Assembly (NCBI RefSeq): GCF_020099275.1
Contig: NZ_CP083646.1
Location: 1,922,001-1,986,000 of the forward strand
DNA: 64,000 nucleotides
Origin: Corynebacterium falsenii
Lineage (GTDB): Bacteria > Actinomycetota > Actinomycetes > Mycobacteriales > Mycobacteriaceae
Direction of reading: 5' to 3'
A program made the position numbers and the translations under genes. Under the pieces are notes generated by a model, which saw only the letters and a list, made by a program, of their open reading frames with translations, was not told the origin of the DNA and made no database searches. Of the stretch, positions 30,501-39,387 are shown in pieces (positions within the stretch are counted from its first letter, which is position 1; each line of letters opens with the position of its first letter).

Positions 30501-30652
30501 GGCATGGGGAGAAAGAGCGCGTCGAACACAGCCTCGATGTGCCACGTGTGCCAACCGAAATAGTGCCCGGCGCCGAAGACGAGGGCAATGAGTGCGTAGA
30601 TGCACACTAAACTTCCGGCGACCTTGGGGAAGATTGTGTTCTTCGCGGGCAC
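27515..30652 (-). CDS. lysX: Bifunctional lysylphosphatidylglycerol synthase / lysyl-tRNA synthetase LysX
   Basis: A 1045-residue three-part fusion. Residues 1-230 hold about six membrane segments; residues 240-560 form the GNAT-like DUF2156 transferase domain (FATRRDKSVVFEPKGRAAVTY, then SLDLMRRSPDAPNGVIE); residues 630-1045 are a class II lysyl-tRNA synthetase with OB fold and motifs FRNEGVDATHNPEFTVLE and GLGIGVDRVIML. In mycobacteria this enzyme charges tRNA with lysine and transfers lysine to phosphatidylglycerol, giving resistance to cationic peptides. The start is a GTG at 30652; its ribosome binding site AAGGAG is formed by the last codons of the upstream gene, so the two are translationally coupled. 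Confidence 0.92.
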   Translation of the reverse strand: MPAKNTIFPKVAGSLVCIYALIALVFGAGHYFGWHTWHIEAVFDALFLPMPASSLAWSVALLALGLGLYTAKRVAWIVAVAALALLNLGNAVYLSYLLDPMVEQDWITILFYWGVGIQFFLLLLMLWHRRAFAAATMRGNIVKALLVWLGGTVLVFLAGLALVNRFPGSLVGEERVVWAISHSAAFSLVSRNIEGGHAPWFVTIIISVLSTVVLLLAGFVLLRSQRGQNSMGNRDEQALRGLIERYNANDSLAYFATRRDKSVVFEPKGRAAVTYRVEAGVCLASADPVGDPDYWDAAVEAWLQRATNYGWLPAAIGASERGARVYEKHGLLSLHLGDEAVIDTNEFHLSELKDVRHARSHAQKKGVKVRIRRHEALSAEEMAEVEKRADAWRDTTEERGFSMALGRLGDPEDGMCILVEAHIGDKPVGLLSFAPWGPAGASLDLMRRSPDAPNGVIETMVAELCADESIRRVSLNFAVFRKLFASENEVAVSKIRRVARSILAYLSKWWQMETLYRSNQKYDPLWIPRYLSYPSSLSIARVSIAAGVAEGFLPEIGSSDRRRHALYDQPEAVLAIEHVRRAAAGQKKRDSEQTVVRVTKARAMQREGVDPWPEAVRPTHTCAGVLECDEGTPARVAGRVVARRCFGGVTFVDVRDASGMLQLILEDRMAVDLGDLIAASGTVGYSRTGHKSLLITDWTTEAKSLHPLVRRGAGIVDLNAKLHARSAVLHAFRLELVDRGYAEVETPVLQAVHGGANARPFVTHINAYNQDLYLRIAPELYLKRLLAGGAERIFEMGRVFRNEGVDATHNPEFTVLEAYDAHGDYDSMRLVTQKLIQRAARAVNGEEAVPAPDGSMVSIAGDWPVKTVHGAVSEKASEALHRDVTVAPESPKDSLSELCVELGIEIKPGWDAGEIVLEMYEHLVEATTQEPTFYTNFPTSVSPLTRKHRSISGVTERWDLVAWGVELGTAYSELTDPLEQRARLEAQSLKAAGGDPEAMEVDEAFLRALENGMPPTGGLGIGVDRVIMLVTGKTIRDVVAFPLTT

Positions 30653-30655
30653 GAC

Positions 30656-33600
30656 CTACTCCTTTTCCGCTGCCTCTGCGGGTTCTGTTGGGCCAAACAC
30701 CCCCAGCACCATCGCTTCAGCCATGACGATATCGCCCGTGACCAGATCGGGCACGAGGCGCGCCATGTGTGCCCAACCTGGATAGGCATTTCTCAGCTTG
30801 CCCAAACTCGACATGCGCCCGTGTGCGTACATGCGCGTGGCCAGTGCAAACACCATGGAGATCACCGGGGCGAGTGCCCAGCGGTTATCAGGGTTGTCGG
30901 TGTCCACGCCCTCCAAACGGTCGAAGCGTACGCGCGCCGAGAGGTAGAGCTGCCGGTTTGCTGCCTTCACCTTACGCAACAAAGTGACAGCAGTTTTCAT
31001 TAGGTCGGGGTCCCCGAGAAGGTCAGAGAGCTCCTCGCGGTGAGTAAACGTGTCAAACACTGCGATGAGGCGGCTGTTCTCCTCGCTCAACGCACCCGGC
31101 ACCACGCCGGCACCGCCGAAGAACATATCTAGCACCGCCTTCTGCTGCGCCGGATCCATGTGCGCAATCTGCACGGTGGTGCTATCGATGCACGCCGTAT
31201 CGAGTGAGACATCGCGGCCGGTCTCCACCGTTTGTGCCACGGGTGCGCCCGCGATGGACTTCAACTCACTGCGGAGATCCTTGGCCTCCGCCGAATCCTC
31301 ACCCGCCAAGGACAGGTCGCCCAGAATCTCCAAGGCGGCGATCCACGGGGAATCACTGCGCTGCTCCACTCCCCCGGTGAGCTTGGAGTGCACCAGACCG
31401 GAGGCGATGAACTGCGCTGGGCGATCCGCCGCCGGAACGAGCGACTCGCTCATAGCGTGAACGGACTCGCGCGGGTTGTGCACCAGCGCCTCGCGCAGCT
31501 TATCCAGCACCTCGAAGCGGCCTTGCAGCCAACCGGCCTGCACATCCCACAGCGTAGAAAGCACGGCCCGATCGGTGGGGATCTCCACGTCCTGCCCAGC
31601 CAGGAACGCGGATAGCTGCAGCCACGGATCACCTTCCGAGTCTGCGCTGCCGGCGCCGTAGAAGCCCTCTGCGGGCACCACCACGCTGCGCTGCCCCGCT
31701 GCCACGGGGGCCCGCAGGTGATTAAAGCGATCCCGGTTGAATAGCTGCACGCTGAGCTCGCCAGCATCAACGAGATCCTCGGGCAGGTCGGCCTTGCCCG
31801 CGCCATCGAGGTTCACCACGCGAGCAGGCAACCACGGCGCGGTGTTGGGCCACACCCAGGCGTCGAGACCAGAAAGCCGCCCAACCTCCGCTTCCGGCGC
31901 CTCGATGGTCAAGGTGCCATCGTTGATCGCCGCAGTCCATTCAAAGTCGGGAAGGATTCGTGCGAGGCGAACGCTGACCCGGCGGGTGTCCACGAACTCC
32001 AGCTCGATGCTGCCCTGGGCCATGACTGCCAAGGACGACGCCGCTGCGCGGAAATCCGTCCACCACGTGATCCCATCCAGGGTGTGCAATGCCATGGTGC
32101 GCACCGGAGATCCGTGATGGTTGCGGATGACAACGCGCGGATCGCCGATGGTGGTGCCGGGGCGGATGCGGAAGCGCGACTCGGTGTTGATCCAGCTTGC
32201 GGAGATGTCGATGGCATCCGTGCGCCACATCGGATCCTCGCCGCGAAGCAGCAGCTGGTATTGCAGGCGTGGCGGGCTGACGAGCACGGGCAGGGCATCG
32301 CCGGCATCGGTTTCCACCACGGTGTCGGCGTAGCGCTCGTCCGAGCCGAGAGAGAGCGGGGCGATGCGCTCGAAGGGCTTCTCCCCCGGCAGCAGGCGCA
32401 CGGTCACGGGGCTCAGGCCGGCACTGACGGGAAGGCGTGTGCTCGTGGCCGGCCCCTGGATCTCGGATTCCACGCGCAATCCCTCCACCAGGGCGTATTC
32501 GTGGCGGAAGGACTCGTTGCGGGGCCCGCGCAGGCGCACAAGGTATTCGCCCACCCAGGGGCTGTCCCACGCGTCGGGGTCGAAGACGTCGAACACGCCA
32601 CCCTCGGCGGGCACCTCTAGGGGCTCCTCCTCGGAAACCTCTTCACCGACTTCGCCTGGGCCGGCATAGGCGGAGACGGACAGGAACCAGATCTCCACCG
32701 CCCCGGAGACGGTGGCAGGGAATTCCACCTGGAGGCTGCTGGTGTGCAGCGCCTTGCCGCTGGCTGTGGTGATGTCCCTCAGGGCATTTTCGGGCTCAAG
32801 GAACTGCACGCGTTGGCGTGGGTCCACGGCGCGCACGTTGGACACGGAGGGCTGGCGATCGCCGGGGCGCTGCAGGTGCAGGCTCAGTGCCTCGCTGAGG
32901 TCGAGCAGGCGGATCACCCACCCGTCCCAGGTCTTCATCTCCGCTTCGCTGAGTACCGGGATGGTTTCCCCGCGGACGGGATCGGTGGCCGTGGAGTCCT
33001 GCGGGGCCACCACGTAGACCTGTTCGTGGTGCAGGGATACCCGCCCGGTCAGGTCGGCGCCGCGCACGGTGAAGATGAGGCCGGGGTTGGTGGAATTCAC
33101 CAGCGACAAGCCCCAGTGCTGGCCGTCGGCGGTGTTGCGCACGCTGATGTCACGCAGCGGCTGGCGGATCGGGATGTCCATGATCTCGGATTCGGATCGG
33201 CTGGGGTCATCCGAACGAGAGGTGCGGAACGCGGCCGGTCGGCCGTCGAAGTCCAGGCGCCAGCGGATCTCAGCACCAGGGGTGTCCTCCAAGTGCTGGG
33301 CCGGCAAGCGCAGCACGATGCGCTTGCGTTCCACGTCGAGCTGCACACGCGGCTGGTCTTCTCGGTGCGCCACACCCACCGAGTGGCGGCGGTCCATCGT
33401 GCCCGCAGGGCGCTCGCGGAGTTCCTCGATGACGTCTTCCTGGATGAGCGGCGGAAGGCTCTTCGTCACAGTGGAGGGCAGCGTGTACTCCCACGTGTCC
33501 GGGTGCTCCGCGGCGTGGCGGACGATGAGCACGATCGGCGTAATGAGGGTGGTGGCCAGCTCCGGGAGGGTGGAGCACATCGGGCCGATCTGGGTGTGGT

Positions 33601-34162
33601 TCTCTGCAAAGTCCTTGACCACTGCGGCTGCCTCAACCGCGGCGTCTTCCTCCGCCTCGTCGTTCATGCGGCGGGCGTCGATGAACTCGATGAGCTCGGG
33701 TGTCCAGTCGGAGGCGATGCCCACGTGTGCAAAGAGCCTGCCGAGTTCGCCGTCCGGCCCAGCCGCTGCGGCATCGAGCGGGTCCAGTCCGGCCGCGCGC
33801 AGCAGGTCGGCGTAGCGCCCGTCGATGAGGCTGACCCGGTGCGGCGTCGGTTCGATACCGAGCCCGGACCAGTATTCGGCGGGAAGTTCGCTGATTTCGT
33901 TGAGTCGAGCAGCGCGGGCGAGCAGTGCGGCCACGGTCAGCGCCGGGCACGCTTCCAGCAATGCTTCCTCTGCGGAGCCCGCGGCGAGTTGCCGGGACAG
34001 GAAGGTGCCGTAGAAGCGCGTGAGCCGCTCTAGTTCATCGCCATTGAGATCCAGTTCAACGAACAATTCCACGTCCGAATACTGGGCTGCGAGGGTGGCT
34101 TCCGTGGTGGAAGCCCACGGGAGAAGAGTGTCCTGGGGATCTGAAATTGGGCTTGAACTCAC
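30656..34162 (-). CDS. Large protein of unknown function between smc and lysX
   Basis: A 1168-residue protein I do not recognise. No signal peptide or membrane segment is seen, so it should be cytoplasmic. Residues 1-260 look helical and acidic; residues 280-830 look mainly beta, with successive blocks of alternating hydrophobic strands (RIVLRLPAQHL, WRLDFDGRPAAF, LIFTVRGADL, VGEYLVRLRG, VTVRLLPGEKPF, LQYQLLLRG), suggesting several sandwich domains; residues 850-1168 look helical. No nucleotide-binding or catalytic motif is apparent. It starts at a GTG 9 bases after the smc stop and its stop overlaps the lysX ribosome binding site. The tight packing predicts co-expression with smc and lysX. 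Codon use looks like its neighbours, giving no sign of recent transfer. Confidence 0.75.
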   Translation of the reverse strand: MSSSPISDPQDTLLPWASTTEATLAAQYSDVELFVELDLNGDELERLTRFYGTFLSRQLAAGSAEEALLEACPALTVAALLARAARLNEISELPAEYWSGLGIEPTPHRVSLIDGRYADLLRAAGLDPLDAAAAGPDGELGRLFAHVGIASDWTPELIEFIDARRMNDEAEEDAAVEAAAVVKDFAENHTQIGPMCSTLPELATTLITPIVLIVRHAAEHPDTWEYTLPSTVTKSLPPLIQEDVIEELRERPAGTMDRRHSVGVAHREDQPRVQLDVERKRIVLRLPAQHLEDTPGAEIRWRLDFDGRPAAFRTSRSDDPSRSESEIMDIPIRQPLRDISVRNTADGQHWGLSLVNSTNPGLIFTVRGADLTGRVSLHHEQVYVVAPQDSTATDPVRGETIPVLSEAEMKTWDGWVIRLLDLSEALSLHLQRPGDRQPSVSNVRAVDPRQRVQFLEPENALRDITTASGKALHTSSLQVEFPATVSGAVEIWFLSVSAYAGPGEVGEEVSEEEPLEVPAEGGVFDVFDPDAWDSPWVGEYLVRLRGPRNESFRHEYALVEGLRVESEIQGPATSTRLPVSAGLSPVTVRLLPGEKPFERIAPLSLGSDERYADTVVETDAGDALPVLVSPPRLQYQLLLRGEDPMWRTDAIDISASWINTESRFRIRPGTTIGDPRVVIRNHHGSPVRTMALHTLDGITWWTDFRAAASSLAVMAQGSIELEFVDTRRVSVRLARILPDFEWTAAINDGTLTIEAPEAEVGRLSGLDAWVWPNTAPWLPARVVNLDGAGKADLPEDLVDAGELSVQLFNRDRFNHLRAPVAAGQRSVVVPAEGFYGAGSADSEGDPWLQLSAFLAGQDVEIPTDRAVLSTLWDVQAGWLQGRFEVLDKLREALVHNPRESVHAMSESLVPAADRPAQFIASGLVHSKLTGGVEQRSDSPWIAALEILGDLSLAGEDSAEAKDLRSELKSIAGAPVAQTVETGRDVSLDTACIDSTTVQIAHMDPAQQKAVLDMFFGGAGVVPGALSEENSRLIAVFDTFTHREELSDLLGDPDLMKTAVTLLRKVKAANRQLYLSARVRFDRLEGVDTDNPDNRWALAPVISMVFALATRMYAHGRMSSLGKLRNAYPGWAHMARLVPDLVTGDIVMAEAMVLGVFGPTEPAEAAEKE

Positions 34163-34171
34163 GCGACCATC

Positions 34172-37100
34172 CTACGCGGTGGCATTCGCGTCGGCGCCGT
34201 GTGGGCTGTCCGCTTTCACCATCCTCTGAGAAATCACCCGTGTCACGCCGTCTCCGCGCATGGTCACGCCGTACAGAACGTTGGCGACGTCCATCGTGGG
34301 CTTCTGGTGGGTAATGACGATGAGCTGCGAATCCTTGCGCAGTTCCTCGAACAGGGCGATGAGTCGCCGGAGGTTCACATCGTCCAGCGCGGCCTCCACC
34401 TCGTCCATCACGTAAAACGGGCTGGGCCGAGCCTTGAAGATCGCCACGAGCATCGCGAGGGCCGTGAGAGACTTCTCGCCGCCGGAGAGCAGCGAGAGTC
34501 GCTTGACCTTCTTGCCCGGCGGCCGGGCCTCGACCTCGATGCCTGTGGTGAGCATGTCATCTGGGTCGGTGAGCACCAGTCGGCCCGCACCACCCGGGAA
34601 CAGGGTGGCGAAGACCTTGGGGAACTCCACCTCCACTTCCTTCCAGGCATCCGTGAACAGCTGCAGGATGGTGTTGTCCACATCCACGATCACGTCCTGC
34701 AGATCCCTGCGCGCCTGCTCCACGTCGTCGAGTTGCTGGGCCAGGAAGTTGTAGCGTTCTTCCAGCGCCTTGAACTCCTCCAGCGCCAGCGGGTTGACCT
34801 TGCCCAGCGAGTTGAGGGTCTTTTCTGCCTTCTTGAGCTCGGCCTTGGTTGCTGCGGCGTCGAAATCCTCGGGCAGGTCCTCGGCCAGCAGCTGCTCGGC
34901 GCTCATGCCGAGTTGTTCCATGGCGGTGTTCAACGCCTGCTCGATCTTGACCTGCGCCTGGGTGCGGGCCAGCTCGGCCTGGTGGGAGGCATCACCGAGG
35001 CGCTGCAACTGGTTGCTCCGCGCGGAAACTCGGTCGCGTTGCTGACTCATCGTGGACTGCCACTGCTTGTGGGATTGGTCTTTGAGCGTGCGGTTGTCGT
35101 CCGCCCGGTGCAGCGCATCGGCGATGCGCTGGCCCACCCGCTGGGCTTGGTCGCGCACAGCGATGGCGATGGTGCGGGCTGCGGCGCGGCGGGCACGGGC
35201 CTGCTCGTGCTGGGCCCGTGCGGCTTCTTCCTGCCGGGCTTGGCGCCGCAGTCCCTCTGCCCTGCCGCGGGTCGCTTCGGCCTTCTGCTCGGCGGTGCGC
35301 AGTTCCAGTTGTGCTTCGACTTCCATCGCCTTGATCTGTGCGAGCTCGGCCGCGGCGGCATCGCGGTGCGCGGTCGAGGGCTCGTCCTCGCGCTCCTCGT
35401 CGTCGACGCGGGCCACGCGGTCGGCCAGCTCGGCGAGTTCGTCGCTGGCCTCCTGGAGACGTTTTTCGGCGTTGGCTTGCTGGGCTTGGGTGCGTTCGAG
35501 CTGGCGACGTGCCGCCTCGTACTGCTTGTCCAGCGCCTGAACGCGCTTCGTCGCTGCGTCCTCGCGGGCCCGGTATTCTCGCTCGGCGGCGCGCGCCGCG
35601 GCGACGGCAGTGCGCAGGTCATTGGCGGCCTCTAGGGCTCCGTCGAGGGTTGCCTGCAGGTCGGCGAGCTGTCGCTTCTTTTTCTCGACGCCACCACGCA
35701 GCCCCTCCACACGGTCCGCCAGTTCCACCGGGGTGGCTGCCCCGGAGCCGGAGGCGACCCAGCCCGGTCCGTAGACGGTGCCCTCCTTCGTCACGGCGCG
35801 CAGGCGGGCGTCGTCGGCGACCACGCTGCGGGCCTGTTCGGCGGTGTCCACGGCCACAACATCGACGAGGAGTGCTGTGATGGGGCGCAGCAGGTTATCG
35901 GGCACGCGCACGTGATCGAGCAACCACTGCCCCGCTGCGGGCGAGGCATCCAGCCGGTACGTCGGTGCATCGCTGGGGGCGATGAGCACGGCGCGGCCCT
36001 GCTTGGCCTCGGTGAGGGCGTCAATGATCTCGGCGGTGTAGTTCACCACGAGGGCGCTGGTCGCGGCCTCGCCGAGGACGGCGGCCACGGCCGTTCCCCA
36101 ACCATCGGTGGTGTGCAGACTTTCGGCCAGGGCGGTGGCCTCTACCCCGCTGTCGCGGGCAGCGCTCAGCGCCACGGCGGCGCCATCCGATGGGGTCAGC
36201 CGCTCGCTCCACGCGGCGATGGTGGCTTCGTCGGTGGCGATGTCTCGCTCCAGTTGGAGCTGCTCGGCGCGGAGTTGTTCGGCACGCTGCTCCGCACCAG
36301 CGGCCTCACGTTCAGCCTGTGCGGTCCGCTCGGCCAGGTCGCGGCCTTGCGCGGAGTTATCCACGTGGGCGTCGCGGGCTTCTTCCAGTTCCTCAGCGAT
36401 GGCCTGGAGGGCTTCGTGGTGTTCGTCGGTGGTGGCGGAGAGTCGCTCGAGCTCGGCAGCGAGGGTGTGGCGGCGGGACTCTGCGGACTCGTGCTGGGCC
36501 AGAAGGCGCACGATGCCTTCGCGGCGGTCGGCAATGGCCCGGACCTGGGCAAGGTGTTCCCGTTCAGCGGCGCGAGCAGCTTCCTCCTTGGCGTGGACGT
36601 CCTCCCGCAGGTTCTCCAGAGTCTCGCGGGCCATGTCCACGGCTTCCTCGAGTTCCAGCTGCTCTTCCTCGGCCTGCTCGGCGCGCTCGATGAGTTCCTG
36701 CGGGTCGGGGCCGTTCCACTGGGAGGCTTCGACTTGCTGGGCTTGCTGGGCACGGTCGGCGGCGATGCGGTAGGTGGCCGCGTTCTTCTCCGAAACTGCG
36801 GATAGCCGGTACCAGAGGTTTTTGGCGGCCTCGGCTTCTTCGAGGGCGGTGCGAAGCTCCTCCTCGGTGGTGGACAGCGCCTCGGATTCTTCCTCGAGCT
36901 CCGCCTTGATCTGCTCGGCCTTCTCTGCGGCGATGCGGGCGTGCGAGGTGGTGTCCTCGAGTTCCCTGGATAGTTGCATGACGTTGTGGGCGGTCAGTTG
37001 CACCCGCGCGGTCCGGATAGTGGCCTGAACGGCAGATGCTTTCTGGGCGGCGTCGGCTTGACGGGCCAGCGGCCCGAGTTGTTTGTGAAGCTCGTCGGTA

Positions 37101-37681
37101 AGGTCGTGTAGACGATCCAGGTTGGCCTGCATGTTGACGAGCTTGCGCTGAGCCTTCTCCTTGCGGCGGCGGTGCTTGAGCACACCGGCGGCCTCCTCGA
37201 TGAAGGCGCGGCGCTCCTCCGGCTTGGACTCGAGGATCTGGGCGAGGCGACCCTGGCCCACGATGACGTGCATTTCGCGGCCGATGCCGGAGTCGCTGAG
37301 CAGCTCCTGGATGTCCATGAGGCGAGCTTTGGAGCCGTTGATTTCGTACTCGCTGGCGCCGTCGCGGAACATGCGGCGGGTGACGGATACCTCGGAATAA
37401 TCGATGGGCAAAGCCCCATCGCTGTTGTCGATGGTGAGGGTGACCTCGGCGCGGCCGAGGGGTTTGCGGTCGCCAGTGCCGGCGAAGATGACATCTTCCA
37501 TCTTCGCGCCACGCAGGGTTTTGGCACCCTGCTCGCCCATGACCCAGGCGAGGGCGTCCACGACATTGGACTTGCCGGAACCGTTGGGGCCCACGACGGC
37601 GCAGATGCCGGGTTCGAGTTTCAGGGTGGTCGCGGACGCGAAGGACTTAAATCCTTTGAGGGTCAACGACTTCAAGTGCAT
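34172..37681 (-). CDS. smc: Chromosome segregation ATPase SMC
   Basis: A 1169-residue SMC protein, of normal length. The Walker A motif GPNGSGKSNVVDALAWVMGEQ-type begins at residue 31; long coiled coils flank a hinge near residues 490-660 (TDGWGTAVAAVLGEAATSALV through GTVYGPGWVASGSG); the ABC signature LSLLSGGEKSLTALAML and Walker B FYVMDEVEAALDD are at the end. Rich in Glu, Ala, Arg and Gln in the arms as expected. In relatives the order is rnc-mutM-smc-ftsY; here a symporter gene separates mutM from smc, and the unknown 1168-residue gene, lysX and an esterase separate smc from ftsY. scpA and scpB are not in the window. Confidence 0.96.
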   Translation of the reverse strand: MHLKSLTLKGFKSFASATTLKLEPGICAVVGPNGSGKSNVVDALAWVMGEQGAKTLRGAKMEDVIFAGTGDRKPLGRAEVTLTIDNSDGALPIDYSEVSVTRRMFRDGASEYEINGSKARLMDIQELLSDSGIGREMHVIVGQGRLAQILESKPEERRAFIEEAAGVLKHRRRKEKAQRKLVNMQANLDRLHDLTDELHKQLGPLARQADAAQKASAVQATIRTARVQLTAHNVMQLSRELEDTTSHARIAAEKAEQIKAELEEESEALSTTEEELRTALEEAEAAKNLWYRLSAVSEKNAATYRIAADRAQQAQQVEASQWNGPDPQELIERAEQAEEEQLELEEAVDMARETLENLREDVHAKEEAARAAEREHLAQVRAIADRREGIVRLLAQHESAESRRHTLAAELERLSATTDEHHEALQAIAEELEEARDAHVDNSAQGRDLAERTAQAEREAAGAEQRAEQLRAEQLQLERDIATDEATIAAWSERLTPSDGAAVALSAARDSGVEATALAESLHTTDGWGTAVAAVLGEAATSALVVNYTAEIIDALTEAKQGRAVLIAPSDAPTYRLDASPAAGQWLLDHVRVPDNLLRPITALLVDVVAVDTAEQARSVVADDARLRAVTKEGTVYGPGWVASGSGAATPVELADRVEGLRGGVEKKKRQLADLQATLDGALEAANDLRTAVAAARAAEREYRAREDAATKRVQALDKQYEAARRQLERTQAQQANAEKRLQEASDELAELADRVARVDDEEREDEPSTAHRDAAAAELAQIKAMEVEAQLELRTAEQKAEATRGRAEGLRRQARQEEAARAQHEQARARRAAARTIAIAVRDQAQRVGQRIADALHRADDNRTLKDQSHKQWQSTMSQQRDRVSARSNQLQRLGDASHQAELARTQAQVKIEQALNTAMEQLGMSAEQLLAEDLPEDFDAAATKAELKKAEKTLNSLGKVNPLALEEFKALEERYNFLAQQLDDVEQARRDLQDVIVDVDNTILQLFTDAWKEVEVEFPKVFATLFPGGAGRLVLTDPDDMLTTGIEVEARPPGKKVKRLSLLSGGEKSLTALAMLVAIFKARPSPFYVMDEVEAALDDVNLRRLIALFEELRKDSQLIVITHQKPTMDVANVLYGVTMRGDGVTRVISQRMVKADSPHGADANATA

Positions 37682-37699
37682 TGCGAAATTCTAACAGTT

Positions 37700-37731
37700 T
37701 CCCCGGGGCAGCTTGCGCTGAACCCCGGGGA
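37700..37731 (-). terminator. GC-rich hairpin after the alanine/glycine symporter gene
   Basis: A 9-bp perfect stem (37700-37708 and 37723-37731) continues into CAGC/GCTG (37709-37712 and 37717-37720). Each outer arm contains the self-complementary octamer CCCCGGGG. The minus strand afterwards reads AAACTGTT without a T run. It lies 18 bases before the smc start. Confidence 0.55.
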
Positions 37732-37752
37732 TTCTGTGGTGCTTGAGCGGTG

Positions 37753-39213
37753 CTAGCGGTAGATGTTTTCCAAGCGCGCGTGGCCACCGGGCTGGCATTC
37801 CGGATCGGTGCCGTCCCAACATTCCACGTTCTTCAGCTCAGGCAGGCTGTCCCGGTGGAACACCGGATCCTTGCCCTGGGCCTTCTGTGTGGAGTAGTCC
37901 TTGAGCAGCTTGATGGCCACCCCACCCAGCGGAATGATCGCGATGAGGTTGATGATGACCATCGTTGCGGCGAAGGTGTCTGCCAGGGACCACACGAGCT
38001 GGACGGTTCCCAGCGAACCGCCGAAGACGCACGCGACGACCAGCAGGCGGAAGATGGTGAGGACCTTCGGGTTCTTCGTGAAGTACTCCACGTTGGCCTG
38101 GGCAAGGTAGTAGTTGCCCAGCACGGAGGAGAATGCCAGGAAGAACAAGATGAACGTGATGAAGTGGATGCCCCAATCGCCCACCTGTGCGGCCAGAGCG
38201 TTCTGGGTGAGGTTGGCGGTCTCCACACCCTCGCCGAAGGCGGGGTCAGACAGCAGGATGATGAAGGCGGTGATGGAACAGACCACGAGGGTGTCGAAGT
38301 ACACGCCCAGGGTCTGCACCAGGCCCTGCTTCGCAGGGTGGGACACGGCTGCGGTGGCAGCGGCGTTCGGGGCCGAACCCTGGCCGGCCTCGTTGGAGAA
38401 CAGGCCGCGGCGCATACCGTTCATGAAGGCGGCACCCACGGCGGCGCCGCCGACCTCCTTGAAGCCGAGTGCGTGGCCAACGATGAGGCCGAACATATCC
38501 GGCACCTGATCGATGTTCATGGCCAGCACCACGATGCCGAGGAGGATGTAGGCGATCGCCATGAAGGGGACGATGAGCTGAGTGGCGCGAGCGATGCGGT
38601 GCACGCCGCCGAAGATCACCGCGGCGGTGATGGCGGCGATGATCGCACCGATGATCGCCTTGGGGGCTACCCCGTCGAAACCGAAGCTGGTGTTCATCGC
38701 ATCGACGATGGAGTTGGTCTGCACTGCGTTGTAGACGAACCCGTAGGTGATGGTGATGGCGATGCCGAAGATGACAGCGAGCCAGCGGGCGCGCAGGCCG
38801 CGGGTCATGTAGTAGGCCGGGCCGCCGACGTATCCATCCTTGTCTCGAGCCTTCCACAACTGAGCCAGGGTGGACTCCACGAACGCGGTGGCGCCACCGA
38901 CGATGGCGATCATCCACATCCAGAACACCGCACCCGGACCGCCGAGGGTCAGTGCGATGGCCACGCCCACAATGTTGCCCGTGCCCACGCGGGAGGCCGC
39001 GGAGATGGAGAAGGCCTGGAAGGCGGAAATATCCTTGGTGCCCTTGGTGTGGGGCTTTTCGGTCACGGCCCGGAACATGTCCGGGATCATGCGGATCTGC
39101 ACGACCAGTGTGCGAATACCGAAGTAGATACCCGCGCCGAGCAGGAGGAAGGGGATGACCTTCCACACGTTATTGTTGATTGTGTCAACAATAAAACTTT
39201 CAATAGCGTCCAT
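37753..39213 (-). CDS. Alanine or glycine:cation symporter (AGCS family)
   Basis: A 486-residue sodium-coupled amino-acid carrier of the AGCS (AlsT/GlyP) family with about ten predicted membrane segments. Typical segments are SRVGTGNIVGVAIALTLGGPG, then FSNEAGQGSAPNAAATAAVSHP and the later FAFSSVLGNYYLAQANVEYF region, which line the substrate and Na+ sites. The substrate (Ala, Gly or D-Ala) cannot be told from sequence. The gene sits between mutM and smc, which are usually neighbours, so it looks like an insertion in that block. It has a 174-bp upstream gap and a downstream hairpin, consistent with its own transcription unit. Confidence 0.9.
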   Translation of the reverse strand: MDAIESFIVDTINNNVWKVIPFLLLGAGIYFGIRTLVVQIRMIPDMFRAVTEKPHTKGTKDISAFQAFSISAASRVGTGNIVGVAIALTLGGPGAVFWMWMIAIVGGATAFVESTLAQLWKARDKDGYVGGPAYYMTRGLRARWLAVIFGIAITITYGFVYNAVQTNSIVDAMNTSFGFDGVAPKAIIGAIIAAITAAVIFGGVHRIARATQLIVPFMAIAYILLGIVVLAMNIDQVPDMFGLIVGHALGFKEVGGAAVGAAFMNGMRRGLFSNEAGQGSAPNAAATAAVSHPAKQGLVQTLGVYFDTLVVCSITAFIILLSDPAFGEGVETANLTQNALAAQVGDWGIHFITFILFFLAFSSVLGNYYLAQANVEYFTKNPKVLTIFRLLVVACVFGGSLGTVQLVWSLADTFAATMVIINLIAIIPLGGVAIKLLKDYSTQKAQGKDPVFHRDSLPELKNVECWDGTDPECQPGGHARLENIYR

Positions 39214-39387
39214 AAGCAGGCAGGTTACCCCACGGCTGGCAAAACTATCCCATTTTCCGCAATTAAACCTTGGGTTTTGCCCACAAGAATCATGTACGAA
39301 TCAACCACGCCCGAGGCCCCGGACTGTGCCGCAACGTAATCACTGACGTGAACGCGTCGTCATCGTTGACGTGGATCACTGACGCGA

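Noticed and set aside
30656..34162. Anti-phage defence protein
   Set aside because: Its size and unknown nature made this tempting, but neighbours are housekeeping genes, no nuclease or ATPase motif is visible, and base composition matches the surroundings; I keep it as unknown.
37750..39339. 529-codon open frame on the plus strand opposite the AGCS gene
   Set aside because: Antisense of a clear transporter gene; Asp/Gly/His-rich translation with no motif.
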